Below, one piece after another: positions 22,901-36,821 of a DNA stretch of 64,000 bases. Positions within the stretch are counted from its first letter, which is position 1. The number at the start of each line of letters is the position of its first letter. Source of the stretch: Mytilus edulis (Eukaryota; Mollusca; Bivalvia; Mytilida; Mytilidae); the NCBI RefSeq assembly GCF_963676685.1, contig NC_092350.1, forward strand, positions 8,359,486-8,423,485. The letters are read 5' to 3'. Position numbers and translations under genes: made by a program. The notes beneath the pieces are model-generated. The model was given only the letters and a program-made list of their open reading frames with translations, did no database searches and was not told the origin of the DNA.

Positions 22901-25900
22901 AAACGTGCTTTCTGTGTCTCAATCCATTCCGAATAGTCCATGTTTACAATGTATGAACTGGTTTATTAATAACTTTTAAAAATGAAAGTACAATAAGGTC
23001 ACGAGTGCACATGTAGTTTCCCTAAATAGGTGTAATACCACCATTGATTTTTCCCTATTAGTCTTTGTTAAATTGGTACTTTAAAAAAAAATGTACAGAA
23101 TTTACCTTTATTTCAACCAAAGAAATACTTTGCATGAATAAAGTTTAATCCTTTCCAGTGCTACAGTGAAAATTTCACACTACATTTCATTGCATATAAG
23201 AAAGTAACCTGCACCGGAAGTAAACAATCACATTTTTACCAGGTTATTTACTGGTTACCTGCTTTGGCAACTATGTAACCTTAACTTTCCAAAATATTTT
23301 ATAAGACCATCAAATAAAAAAAGAATGATGCTTTCAGACACCCAACATACATGTTTATGACTCAGAAAAATTTAAGTGCATTGAAATGCAGGGTTAATTT
23401 TCTACAACTGTCAAATTCAAGGGAATATTTTTTTAGACCTACTTTCGTATGCAACCGGATGTGGCGTATCATCATTTGGTGGTATTACACCTAAAGAACA
23501 CCTAAATGTCAAATAAACTTAATGTAATTTTTTTCCCTCCAATTGCAAGTTATTTCAAGCATAACTGCCAAGTTTTGTCTCAGTCAGATCTATAGTTTCA
23601 GAGAAAATCACTATAATGTAAGGCCATATCCTACGGCAATTTCAGTCTTATTTCTTCGACAAATCCAAATTTCAGTGTATCATTATAAAATGCAGTGTTG
23701 ACTAATATCTGATCAAAAACTCATGATCTATGCATTCAAACAATTAAATAGAATACAAAAGACAACTTTTAGATGATAAACAATTTTATTGCACCTTTTA
23801 GAGTTCATTTGAAGGTCTGTTTTGGTCTGTTTTGGTCCATTTTTCCTCCTTCCATCCTTTTTCATCAAAACTTGATATCTTTTGTCTAAAAAATAAAACA
23901 AATGTGATTATTTCCCCACAAAAATGATATAAATGTAATGTTAAATCAATAATTAAAGTGTTTTAGCTGAAAGAACTGTCTCTATAAATGTTAACAGTCT
24001 ACACGGAAGTTTCTAGAAGCCCTTATGTGTAACTCGAGTTTTTAGTCTGTTCGCCTAGTGTGACAAATAACGGTTCCCTTTCAGTCAACCATTTATTGTT
24101 ACTGGTATCAAAGTCTTTTTATTTACTCATAACAGTATATTTCTAATAGATTTACACAAAGTGTCCACTTTCTTGTATTTTACATTAGAAAATGGGGAGA
24201 AAGAGTAATAAAAAATACCTCAAAATGTTTTTAAAAAGGGTTATGTCCCTTGGAATGCTGGTACAAAAAATAATTGGTAAGAATTATAAAGTTTAAGTAT
24301 GTGAGACTGGATTCTGATGTGTATAAATCCAGGGCAAATAAGTGTTTAGATGATTTATTGTCTGTGCAAAATGTAGATGGCACAATGGCAAATTGTAAAC
24401 TTTTGCGGCCAAAAAAAACACAAAAAACATGATGATAGTTGATACTTACTTTAATGCTGAAGTGTCATCTGCAGACCAATTCACATATAAGATTTTTCAA
24501 CAGAATGCTCTTCAGAACATGTGAACACTGAAATAAAAAATTCACATGTTGTATAAACAAAACTGTTAGGGTATTATTTAAAATTTAACACAGTAAACTA
24601 AATACAGCTTTGTCTGTCCACCCATTTGACTTAGAAAACACCCGTAAACCCCCATTTCAAGGCAATTTTACCTCAAACGTGCTTTCTGTGTCTCAATCCA
24701 TTCCGAATAGTCCATGTTTACAATGTATGAACTGGTTTATTAATAACTTTTAAAAATGAAAGTACAATAAGGTCACGAGTGCACATGTAGTTTCCCTAAA
24801 TAGGTGTAATACCACCATTGATTTTTCCCTATTAGTCTTTGTTAAATTGGTACTTTAAAAAAAAATGTACAGAATTTACCTTTATTTCAACCAAAGAAAT
24901 ACTTTGCATGAATAAAGTTTAATCCTTTCCAGTGCTACAGTGAAAATTTCACACTACATTTCATTGCATATAAGAAAGTAACCTGCACCGGAAGTAAACA
25001 ATCACATTTTTACCAGGTTATTTACTGGTTACCTGCTTTGGCAACTATGTAACCTTAACTTTCCAAAATATTTTATAAGACCATCAAATAAAAAAAGAAT
25101 GATGCTTTCAGACACCCAACATACATGTTTATGACTCAGAAAAATTTAAGTGCATTGAAATGCAGGGTTAATTTTCTACAACTGTCAAATTCAAGGGAAT
25201 ATTTTTTTAGACCTACTTTCGTATGCAACCGGATGTGGCGTATCATCATTTGGTGGTATTACACCTTTATAAAGAACACCTAAATGTCAAATAAACTTAA
25301 TGTAATTTTTTTCCTCCAATTGCAAGTTATTTCAAGCATAACTGCCAAGTTTTGTCTCAGTCAGATCTATAGTTTCAGAGAAAATCACTATAATGTAAGG
25401 CCATATCCTACGGCAATTTCAGTCTTATTTCTTCGACAAATCCAAATTTCAGTGTATCATTATAAAATGCAGTGTTGACTAATATCTGATCAAAAACTCA
25501 TGATCTATGCATTCAAACAATTAAATAGAATACAAAAGACAACTTTTAGATGATAAACAATTTTATTGCACCTTTTAGAGTTCATTTGAAGGTCTGTTTT
25601 GGTCTGTTTTGGTCCATTTTTCCTCCTTCCATCCTTTTTCATCAAAACTTGATATCTTTTGTCTAAAAAATAAAACAAATGTGATTATTTCCCCACAAAA
25701 ATGATATAAATGTAATGTTAAATCAATAATTAAAGTGTTTTAGCTGAAAGAACTGTCTCTATAAATGTTAACAGTCTACACGGAAGTTTCTAGAAGCCCT
25801 TATGTGTAACTCGAGTTTTTAGTCTGTTCGCCTAGTGTGACAAATAACGGTTCCCTTTCAGTCAACCATTTATTGTTACTGGTATCAAAGTCTTTTTATT

Positions 25901-28900
25901 TACTCATAACAGTATATTTCTAATAGATTTACACAAAGTGTCCACTTTCTTGTATTTTACATTAGAAAATGGGGAGAAAGAGTAATAAAAAATACCTCAA
26001 AATGTTTTTAAAAAGGGTTATGTCCCTTGGAATGCTGGTACAAAAAATAATTGGTAAGAATTATAAAGTTTAAGTATGTGAGACTGGATTCTGATGTGTA
26101 TAAATCCAGGGCAAATAAGTGTTTAGATGATTTATTGTCTGTGCAAAATGTAGATGGCACAATGGCAAATTGTAAACTTTTGCGGCCAAAAAAAACACAA
26201 AAAACATGATGATAGTTGATACTTACTTTAATGCTGAAGTGTCATCTGCAGACCAATTCACATATAAGATTTTTCAACAGAATGCTCTTCAGAACATGTG
26301 AACACTGAAATAAAAAATTCACATGTTGTATAAACAAAACTGTTAGGGTATTATTTAAAATTTAACACAGTAAACTAAATACAGCTTTGTCTGTCCACCC
26401 ATTTGACTTAGAAAACACCCGTAAACCCCCATTTCAAGGCAATTTTACCTCAAACGTGCTTTCTGTGTCTCAATCCATTCCGAATAGTCCATGTTTACAA
26501 TGTATGAACTGGTTTATTAATAACTTTTAAAAATGAAAGTACAATAAGGTCACGAGTGCACATGTAGTTTCCCTAAATAGGTGTAATACCACCATTGATT
26601 TTTTCCCTATTAGTCTTTGTTAAATTGGTACTTTTAAAAAAAATGTACAGAATTTACCTTTATTTCAACCAAAGAAATACTTTGCATGAATAAAGTTTAA
26701 TCCTTTCCAGTGCTACAGTGAAAATTTCACACTACATTTCATTGCATATAAGAAAGTAACCTGCACCGGAAGTAAACAATCACATTTTTACCAGGTTATT
26801 TACTGGTTACCTGCTTTGGCAACTATGTAACCTTAACTTTCCAAAATATTTTATAAGACCATCAAATAAAAAAAGAATGATGCTTTCAGACACCCAACAT
26901 ACATGTTTATGACTCAGAAAAATTTAAGTGCATTGAAATGCAGGGTTAATTTTCTACAACTGTCAAATTCAAGGGAATATTTTTTTAGACCTACTTTCGT
27001 ATGCAACCGGATGTGGCGTATCATCATTTGGTGGTATTACACCTAAAGAACACCTAAATGTCAAATAAACTTAATGTAATTTTTTTCCCTCCAATTGCAA
27101 GTTATTTCAAGCATAACTGCCAAGTTTTGTCTCAGTCAGATCTATAGTTTCAGAGAAAATCACTATAATGTAAGGCCATATCCTACGGCAATTTCAGTCT
27201 TATTTCTTCGACAAATCCAAATTTCAGTGTATCATTATAAAATGCAGTGTTGACTAATATCTGATCAAAAACTCATGATCTATGCATTCAAACAATTAAA
27301 TAGAATACAAAAGACAACTTTTAGATGATAAACAATTTTATTGCACCTTTTAGAGTTCATTTGAAGGTCTGTTTTGGTCTGTTTTGGTCCATTTTTCCTC
27401 CTTCCATCCTTTTTCATCAAAACTTGATATCTTTTGTCTAAAAAATAAAACAAATGTGATTATTTCCCCACAAAAATGATATAAATGTAATGTTAAATCA
27501 ATAATTAAAGTGTTTTAGCTGAAAGAACTGTCTCTATAAATGTTAACAGTCTACACGGAAGTTTCTAGAAGCCCTTATGTGTAACTCGAGTTTTTAGTCT
27601 GTTCGCCTAGTGTGACAAATAACGGTTCCCTTTCAGTCAACCATTTATTGTTACTGGTATCAAAGTCTTTTTATTTACTCATAACAGTATATTTCTAATA
27701 GATTTACACAAAGTGTCCACTTTCTTGTATTTTACATTAGAAAATGGGGAGAAAGAGTAATAAAAAATACCTCAAAATGTTTTTAAAAAGGGTTATGTCC
27801 CTTGGAATGCTGGTACAAAAAATAATTGGTAAGAATTATAAAGTTTAAGTATGTGAGACTGGATTCTGATGTGTATAAATCCAGGGCAAATAAGTGTTTA
27901 GATGATTTATTGTCTGTGCAAAATGTAGATGGCACAATGGCAAATTGTAAACTTTTGCGCCAAAAAAAACACAAAAAACATGATGATAGTTGATACTTAC
28001 TTTAATGCTGAAGTGTCATCTGCAGACCAATTCACATATAAGATTTTTCAACAGAATGCTCTTCAGAACATGTGAACACTGAAATAAAAAATTCACATGT
28101 TGTATAAACAAAACTGTTAGGGTATTATTTAAAATTTAACACAGTAAACTAAATACAGCTTTGTCTGTCCACCCATTTGACTTAGAAAACACCCGTAAAA
28201 CCCCCATTTCAAGGCAATTTTACCTCAAACGTGCTTTCTGTGTCTCAATCCATTCCGAATAGTCCATGTTTACAATGTATGAACTGGTTTATTAATAACT
28301 TTTAAAAATGAAAGTACAATAAGGTCACGAGTGCACATGTAGTTTCCCTAAATAGGTGTAATACCACCATTGATTTTTCCCTATTAGTCTTTGTTAAATG
28401 GTACTTTAAAAAAAAAATGTACAGAATTTACCTTTATTTCAACCAAAGAAATACTTTGCATGAATAAGTTTAATCCTTTCCAGTGCTACAGTGAAAATTT
28501 CACACTACATTTCATTGCATATAAGAAAGTAACCTGCACCGGAAGTAAACAATCACATTTTTACCAGGTTATTTACTGTTACCTGCTTTGGCAACTATGT
28601 AACCTTAACTTTCCAAAATATTTTATAAGACCATCAAATAAAAAAAGAATGATGCTTTCAGACACCCAACATACATGTTTATGACTCAGAAAAATTTAAG
28701 TGCATTGAAATGCAGGGTTAATTTTCTACAACTGTCAAATTCAAGGGAATATTTTTTTAGACCTACTTTCGTATGCAACCGGATGTGGCGTATCATCATT
28801 TGGTGGTATTACACCTAAAGAACACCTAAATGTCAAATAAACTTAATGTAATTTTTTTCCCTCCAATTGCAAGTTATTTCAAGCATAACTGCCAAGTTTT

Positions 28901-30116
28901 GTCTCATTCAGATCTATAGTTTCAGAGAAAATCACTATAATGTAAGGCCATATCCTACGGCAATTTCAGTCTTATTTCTTCGACAAATCCAAATTTCAGT
29001 GTATCATTATAAAATGCAGTGTTGACTAATATCTGATCAAAAACTCATGATCTATGCATTCAAACATTAAATAGAATACAAAAGACAACTTTTAGATGAT
29101 AAACAATTTTATTGCACCTTTTAGAGTTCATTTGAAGGTCTGTTTTGGTCTGTTTTGGTCCATTTTTCCTCCTTCCATCCTTTTTCATCAAAACTTTGAT
29201 ATCTTTTGTCTAAAAAATAAAACAAATGTGATTATTTCCCCACAAAAATGATATAAATGTAATGTTAAATCAATAATTAAAGTGTTTTAGCTGAAAGAAC
29301 TGTCTCTATAAATGTTAACAGTCTACACGGAAGTTTCTAGAAGCCCTTATGTGTAACTCGAGTTTTTAGTCTGTTCGCCTAGTGTGACAAATAACGGTTC
29401 CCTTTCAGTCAACCATTTATTGTTACTGGTATCAACAGTCTTTTTATTTACTCATAACAGTATATTTCTAATAGATTTACACAAAGTGTCCACTTTCTTG
29501 TATTTTACATTAGAAAATGGGGAGAAAGAGTAATAAAAAATACCTCAAAATGTTTTTAAAAGGGTTATGTCCCTTGGAATGCTGGTACAAAAAATAATTG
29601 GTAAGAATTATAAAGTTTAAGTATGTGAGACTGGATTCTGATGTGTATAAATCCAGGGCAAATAAGTGTTTAGATGATTTATTGTCTGTGCAAAATGTAG
29701 ATGGCACAATGGCAAATTGTAAACTTTTGCGGCCAAAAAAAACACAAAAAACATGATGATAGTTGATACTTACTTTAATGCTGAAGTGTCATCTGCAGAC
29801 CAATTCACATATAAGATTTTTCAACAGAATGCTCTTCAGAACATGTGAACACTGAAATAAAAAATTCACATGTTGTATAAACAAAACTGTTAGGGTATTA
29901 TTTAAAATTTAAACACAGTAAACTAAATACAGCTTTGTCTGTCCACCCATTTGACTTAGAAAACACCCGTAACCCCATTTCAAGGCAATTTTACCTCAAA
30001 CGTGCTTTCTGTGTCTCAATCCATTCCGAATAGTCCATGTTTACAATGTATGAACTGGTTTATTAATAACTTTTAAAAATGAAAGTACAATAAGGTCACG
30101 AGTGCACATGTAGTTT

Positions 30117-30131
30117 CCCTAAATAAAGAAC
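30117..30131 (+). other. B-B junction with the sequence of an empty module A site
   Basis: Where A is present, the junction reads CCCTAAATA-GGTGT...ACACC-TAAAGAAC. Here it reads CCCTAAATAAAGAAC, which is exactly what remains if the element is taken as GGTGT...ACACC with one copy of a TA duplication. The other three B-B junctions read CCCTAAAGAAC, four bases shorter. That shorter form fits an AA duplication with TAGGTGT...ACACCTA ends, or loss of one TAAA from TAAATAAA. Confidence 0.6.
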
Positions 30132-33100
30132 ACCTAAATGTCAAATAAACTTAATGTAATTTTTTTCCCTCCAATTGCAAGTTATTTCAAGCATAACTGC
30201 CAAGTTTTGTCTCAGTCAGATCTATAGTTTCAGAGAAAATCACTATAATGTAAGGCCATATCCTACGGCAATTTCAGTCTTATTTCTTCGACAAATCCAA
30301 ATTTCAGTGTATCATTATAAAATGCAGTGTTGACTAATATCTGATCAAAAACTCATGATCTATGCATTCAAACAATTAAATAGAATACAAAAGACAACTT
30401 TTAGATGATAAACAATTTTATTGCACCTTTTAGAGTTCATTTGAAGGTCTGTTTTGGTCTGTTTTGGTCCATTTTTCCTCCTTCCATCCTTTTTCATCAA
30501 AACTTGATATCTTTTGTCTAAAAAATAAAACAAATGTGATTATTTCCCCACAAAAATGATATAAATGTAATGTTAAATCAATAATTAAAGTGTTTTAGCT
30601 GAAAGAACTGTCTCTATAAATGTTAACAGTCTACACGGAAGTTTCTAGAAGCCCTTATGTGTAACTCGAGTTTTTAGTCTGTTCGCCTAGTGTGACAAAT
30701 AACGGTTCCCTTTCAGTCAACCATTTATTGTTACTGGTATCAAAGTCTTTTTATTTACTCATAACAGTATATTTCTAATAGATTTACACAAAGTGTCCAC
30801 TTTCTTGTATTTTACATTAGAAAATGGGGAGAAAGAGTAATAAAAAATACCTCAAAATGTTTTTAAAAAGGGTTATGTCCCTTGGAATGCTGGTACAAAA
30901 AATAATTGGTAAGAATTATAAAGTTTAAGTATGTGAGACTGGATTCTGATGTGTATAAATCCAGGGCAAATAAGTGTTTAGATGATTTATTGTCTGTGCA
31001 AAATGTAGATGGCACAATGGCAAATTGTAAACTTTTGCGGCCAAAAAAAACACAAAAAACATGATGATAGTTGATACTTACTTTAATGCTGAAGTGTCAT
31101 CTGCAGACCAATTCACATATAAGATTTTTCAACAGAATGCTCTTCAGAACATGTGAACACTGAAATAAAAAAATTCACATGTTGTATAAACAAAACTGTT
31201 AGGGTATTATTTAAAATTTACACAGTAAACTAAATACAGCTTTGTCTGTCCACCCATTTGACTTAGAAAACACCCGTAAACCCCCATTTCAAGGCAATTT
31301 TACCTCAAACGTGCTTTCTGTGTCTCAATCCATTCCGAATAGTCCATGTTTACAATGTATGAACTGGTTTATTAATAACTTTAAAAATGAAAGTACAATA
31401 AGGTCACGAGTGCACTGTAGTTTCCCTAAATAGGTGTAATACCACCATTGATTTTTCCCTATTAGTCTTTGTTAAATTGGTACTTTAAAAAAAAATGTAC
31501 AGAATTTACCTTTATTTCAACCAAAGAATACTTTGCATGAATAAAGTTTAATCCTTTCCAGTGCTACAGTGAAAATTTCACACTACATTTCATTGCATAT
31601 AAGAAAGTAACCTGCACCGGAAGTAAACAATCACATTTTTACCAGGTTATTTACTGGTTACCTGCTTTGGCAACTATGTAACCTTAACTTTCCAAAATAT
31701 TTTATAAGACCATCAAATAAAAAAAGAATGATGCTTTCAGACACCCAACATACATGTTTATGACTCAGAAAAATTTAAGTGCATTGAAATGCAGGGTTAA
31801 TTTTCTACAACTGTCAAATTCAAGGGAATATTTTTTTAGACCTACTTTCGTATGCAACCGGATGTGGCGTATCATCATTTGGTGGTATTACACCTAAAGA
31901 ACACCTAAATGTCAAATAAACTTAATGTAATTTTTTTTCCCTCCAATTGCAAGTTATTTCAAGCATAACTGCCAAGTTTTGTCTCAGTCAGATCTATAGT
32001 TTCAGAGAAAATCACTATAATGTAAGGCCATATCCTACGGCAATTTCAGTCTTATTTCTTCGACAAATCCAAATTTCAGTGTATCATTATAAAATGCAGT
32101 GTTGACTAATATCTGATCAAAAAACTCATGATCTATGCATTCAAACAATTAAATAGGAATACAAAAGACAACTTTTAGATGATAAACAATTTTATTGCAC
32201 CTTTTAGAGTTCATTTGAAGGTCTGTTTTGGTCTGTTTTGGTCCATTTTTCCTCCTTCCATCCTTTTTCATCAAAACTTGATATCTTTTGTCTAAAAAAA
32301 TAAAACAAATGTGATTATTTCCCCACAAAAATGATATAAATGTAATGTTAAATCAATAATTAAAGTGTTTTAGCTGAAAGAACTGTCTCTATAAATGTTA
32401 ACAGTCTACACGAAGTTTCTAGAAGCCCTTATGTGTAACTCGAGTTTTTAGTCTGTTCGCCTAGTGTGACAAATAACGGTTCCCTTTCAGTCAACCATTT
32501 ATTGTTACTGGTATCAAAGTCTTTTTATTTACTCATAACAGTATATTTCTAATAGATTTACACAAAGTGTCCACTTTCTTGTATTTTACATTAGAAAATG
32601 GGGAGAAAGAGTAATAAAAAATACCTCAAAATTGTTTTTAAAAAGGGTTATGTCCCTTGGAATGCTGGTACAAAAAATAATTGGTAAGAATTATAAAGTT
32701 TAAGTATGTGAGACTGGATTCTGATGTGTATAATCCAGGGCAAATAAGTGTTTAGATGATTTATTGTCTGTGCAAAATGTAGATGGCACAATGGCAAATT
32801 GTAAACTTTTGCGGCCAAAAAAAACACAAAAAACATGATGATAGTTGATACTTACTTTAATGCTGAAGTGTCATCTGCAGACCAATTCACATATAAGATT
32901 TTTCAACAGAATGCTCTTCAGAACATGTGAACACTGAAATAAAAAATTCACATGTTGTATAAACAAAACTGTTAGGGTATTATTTAAAATTTAACACAGT
33001 AAACTAAATACAGCTTTGTCTGTCCACCCATTTGACTTAGAAAACACCCGTAAACCCCCATTTCAAGGCAATTTTACCTCAAACGTGCTTTCTGTGTCTC

Positions 33101-36100
33101 AATCCATTCCGAATAGTCCATGTTTACAATGTATGAACTGGTTTATTAATAACTTTTAAAAATGAAAGTACAATAAGGTCACGAGTGCACATGTAGTTTC
33201 CCTAAATAGGTGTAATACCACCATTGATTTTTCCCTATTAGTCTTTGTTAAATTGGTACTTTAAAAAAAAATGTACAGAATTTACCTTTATTTCAACCAA
33301 AGAAATACTTTGCATGAATAAAGTTTAATCCTTTCCAGTGCTACAGTGAAAATTTCACACTACATTTCATTGCATATAAGAAAGTAACCTGCACCGGAAG
33401 TAAACAATCACATTTTTACCAGGTTATTTACTGGTTACCTGCTTTGGCAACTATGTAACCTTAACTTTCCAAAATATTTTATAAGACCATCAAATAAAAA
33501 AAGAATGATGCTTTCAGACACCCAACATACATGTTTATGACTCAGAAAAATTTAAGTGCATTGAAATGCAGGGTTAATTTTCTACAACTGTCAAATTCAA
33601 GGGAATATTTTTTTAGACCTACTTTCGTATGCAACCGGATGTGGCGTATCATCATTTGGTGGTATTACACCTAAAGAACACCTAAATGTCAAATAAACTT
33701 AATGTAATTTTTTTCCCTCCAATTGCAAGTTATTTCAAGCATAACTGCCAAGTTTTGTCTCAGTCAGATCTATAGTTTCAGAGAAAATCACTATAATGTA
33801 AGGCCATATCCTACGGCAATTTCAGTCTTATTTCTTCGACAAATCCAAATTTCAGTGTATCATTATAAAATGCAGTGTTGACTAATATCTGATCAAAAAC
33901 TCATGATCTATGCATTCAAACAATTAAATAGAATACAAAAGACAACTTTTAGATGATAAACAATTTTTATTGCACCTTTTAGGAGTTCATTTGAAGGTCT
34001 GTTTTGGTCTGTTTTGGTCCATTTTCCTCCTTCCATCCTTTTTCATCAAAACTTGATATCTTTTGTCTAAAAAATAAAACAAATGTGATTATTTCCCCAC
34101 AAAAATGATATAAATGTAATGTTAAATCAATAATTAAAGTGTTTTAGCTGAAAGAACTGTCTCTATAAATGTTAACAGTCTACACGGAAGTTTCTAGAAG
34201 CCCTTATGTGTAACTCGAGTTTTTAGTCTGTTCGCCTAGTGTGACAAATAACGGTTCCCTTTCAGTCAACCATTTATTGTTACTGGTATCAAAGTCTTTT
34301 TATTTACTCATAACAGTATATTTCTAATAGATTTACACAAAGTGTCCACTTTCTTGTATTTTACATTAGAAAATGGGGAGAAAGAGTAATAAAAAATACC
34401 TCAAAATGTTTTTAAAAAGGGTTATGTCCCTTGGAATGCTGGTACAAAAAATAATTGGTAAGAATTATAAAGTTTAAGTATGTGAGACTGGATTCTGATG
34501 TGTATAATCCAGGGCAAATAAGTGTTTAGATGATTTATTGTCTGTGCAAAATGTAGATGGCACAATGGCAAATTGTAAACTTTTGCGGCCAAAAAAAACA
34601 CAAAAAACATGATGATAGTTGATACTTACTTTAATGCTGAAGTGTCATCTGCAGACCAATTCACATATAAGATTTTTTCAACAGAATGCTCTTCAGAACA
34701 TGTGAACACTGAAATAAAAAATTCACATGTTGTATAAACAAAACTGTTAGGGTATTATTAAAATTTAACACAGTAAACTAAATACAGCTTTGTCTGTCCA
34801 CCCATTTGACTTAGAAAACACCCGTAAACCCCCATTTCAAGGCAATTTTACCTCAAACGTGCTTTCTGTGTCTCAATCCATTCCGAATAGTCCATGTTTA
34901 CAATGTATGAACTGGTTTATTAATAACTTTTAAAAATGAAAGTACAATAAGGTCACGAGTGCACATGTAGTTTCCCTAAATAGGTGTAATACCACCATTG
35001 ATTTTTCCCTATTAGTCTTTGTTAAATTGGTACTTTAAAAAAAAATGTACAGAATTTACCTTTATTTCAACCAAAGAAATACTTTGCATGAATAAAGTTT
35101 AATCCTTTCCAGTGCTACAGTGAAAATTTCACACTACATTTCATTGCATATAAGAAAGTAACCTGCACCGGAAGTAAACAATCACATTTTTACCAGGTTA
35201 TTTACTGGTTACCTGCTTTGGCAACTATGTAACCTTAACTTTCCAAAATATTTTATAAGACCATCAAATAAAAAAAGAATGATGCTTTCAGACACCCAAC
35301 ATACATGTTTATGACTCAGAAAAAATTTAAGTGCATTGAAATGCAGGGTTAATTTTCTACAACTGTCAAATTCAAGGGAATATTTTTTTAGACCTACTTT
35401 CGTATGCAACCGGATGTGGCGTATCATCATTTGGTGGTATTACACCTAAAGAACACCTAAATGTCAAATAAACTTAATGTAATTTTTTTCCCTCCAATTG
35501 CAAGTTATTTCAAGCATAACTGCCAAGTTTTGTCTCAGTCAGATCTATAGTTTCAGAGAAAATCACTATAATGTAAGGCCATATCCTACGGCAATTTCAG
35601 TCTTATTTTCTTCGACAAATCCAAATTTCAGTGTATCATTATAAAATGCAGTGTTGACTAATATCTGATCAAAAACTCATGATCTATGCATTCAAACAAT
35701 TAAATAGAATACAAAAGACAACTTTTAGATGATAAACAATTTTATTGCACCTTTTAGAGTTCATTTGAAGGTCTGTTTTGGTCTGTTTTGGTCCATTTTT
35801 CCTCCTTCCATCCTTTTTCATCAAAACTTGATATCTTTTGTCTAAAAAATAAAACAAATGTGATTATTTCCCCACAAAAATGATATAAATGTAATGTTAA
35901 ATCAATAATTAAAGTGTTTTAGCTGAAAGAACTGTCTCTATAAATGTTAACAGGTCTACACGGAAGTTTCTAGAAGCCCTTATGTGTAACTCGAGTTTTT
36001 AGTCTGTTCGCCTAGTGTGACAAATAACGGTTCCCTTTCAGTCAAACCATTTATTGTTACTGGTATCAAAGTCTTTTTATTTACTCATAACAGTATATTT

Positions 36101-36721
36101 CTAATAGATTTACACAAAGTGTCCACTTTCTTGTATTTTACATTAGAAAATGGGGAGAAAGAGTAATAAAAAATACCTCAAAATGTTTTTAAAAAGGGTT
36201 ATGTCCCTTGGAATGCTGGTACAAAAAATAATTGGTAAGAATTATAAAGTTTAAGTATGTGAGACTGGATTCTGATGTGTATAAATCCAGGGCAAATAAG
36301 TGTTTAGATGATTTATTGTCTGTGCAAAATGTAGATGGCACAATGGCAAATTGTAAACTTTTGCGGCCAAAAAAAACACAAAAAACATGATGATAGTTGA
36401 TACTTACTTTAATGCTGAAGTGTCATCTGCAGACCAATTCACATATAAGATTTTTCAACAGAATGCTCTTCAGAACATGTGAACACTGAAATAAAAAATT
36501 CACATGTTGTATAAACAAAACTGTTAGGGTATTATTTAAAATTTAACACAGTAAACTAAATACAGCTTTGTCTGTCCACCCATTTGACTTAGAAAACACC
36601 CGTAAACCCCCATTTCAAGGCAATTTTACCTCAAACGTGCTTTCTGTGTCTCAATCCATTCCGAATAGTCCATGTTTACAATGTATGAACTGGTTTATTA
36701 ATAACTTTTAAAAATGAAAGT

Positions 36722-36821
36722 NNNNNNNNNNNNNNNNNNNNNNNNNNNNNNNNNNNNNNNNNNNNNNNNNNNNNNNNNNNNNNNNNNNNNNNNNNNNNNN
36801 NNNNNNNNNNNNNNNNNNNNN
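36722..36821. other. Assembly gap (100 N)
   Basis: A run of exactly 100 N, the conventional length for a gap of unknown size. It lies inside the tandem array: the left edge is near the end of module B and the right edge is about one third into module A. Both edges carry GAAAGT. About 220-230 bp would complete the expected B-A junction, but any number of whole modules could be missing. Confidence 0.95.

Noticed and set aside
27783..27974. Minus-strand 62-65 codon frames in module B (also 29510, 32648, 34422)
   Set aside because: They are antisense to the transposase-like remnant and are opened or shifted by one-base indels unique to the error-prone stretch.
28391..28684. 97-codon plus-strand frame in module A
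   Set aside because: It exists only in a copy carrying single-base deletions; the same position in intact copies is closed. Likely consensus errors.
35209..35430. 73-codon minus-strand frame in module A
   Set aside because: Extended by a one-base insertion in an A-run in this copy only; other copies stop after about 37 codons. Its His/Cys content does not form a zinc-finger pattern.
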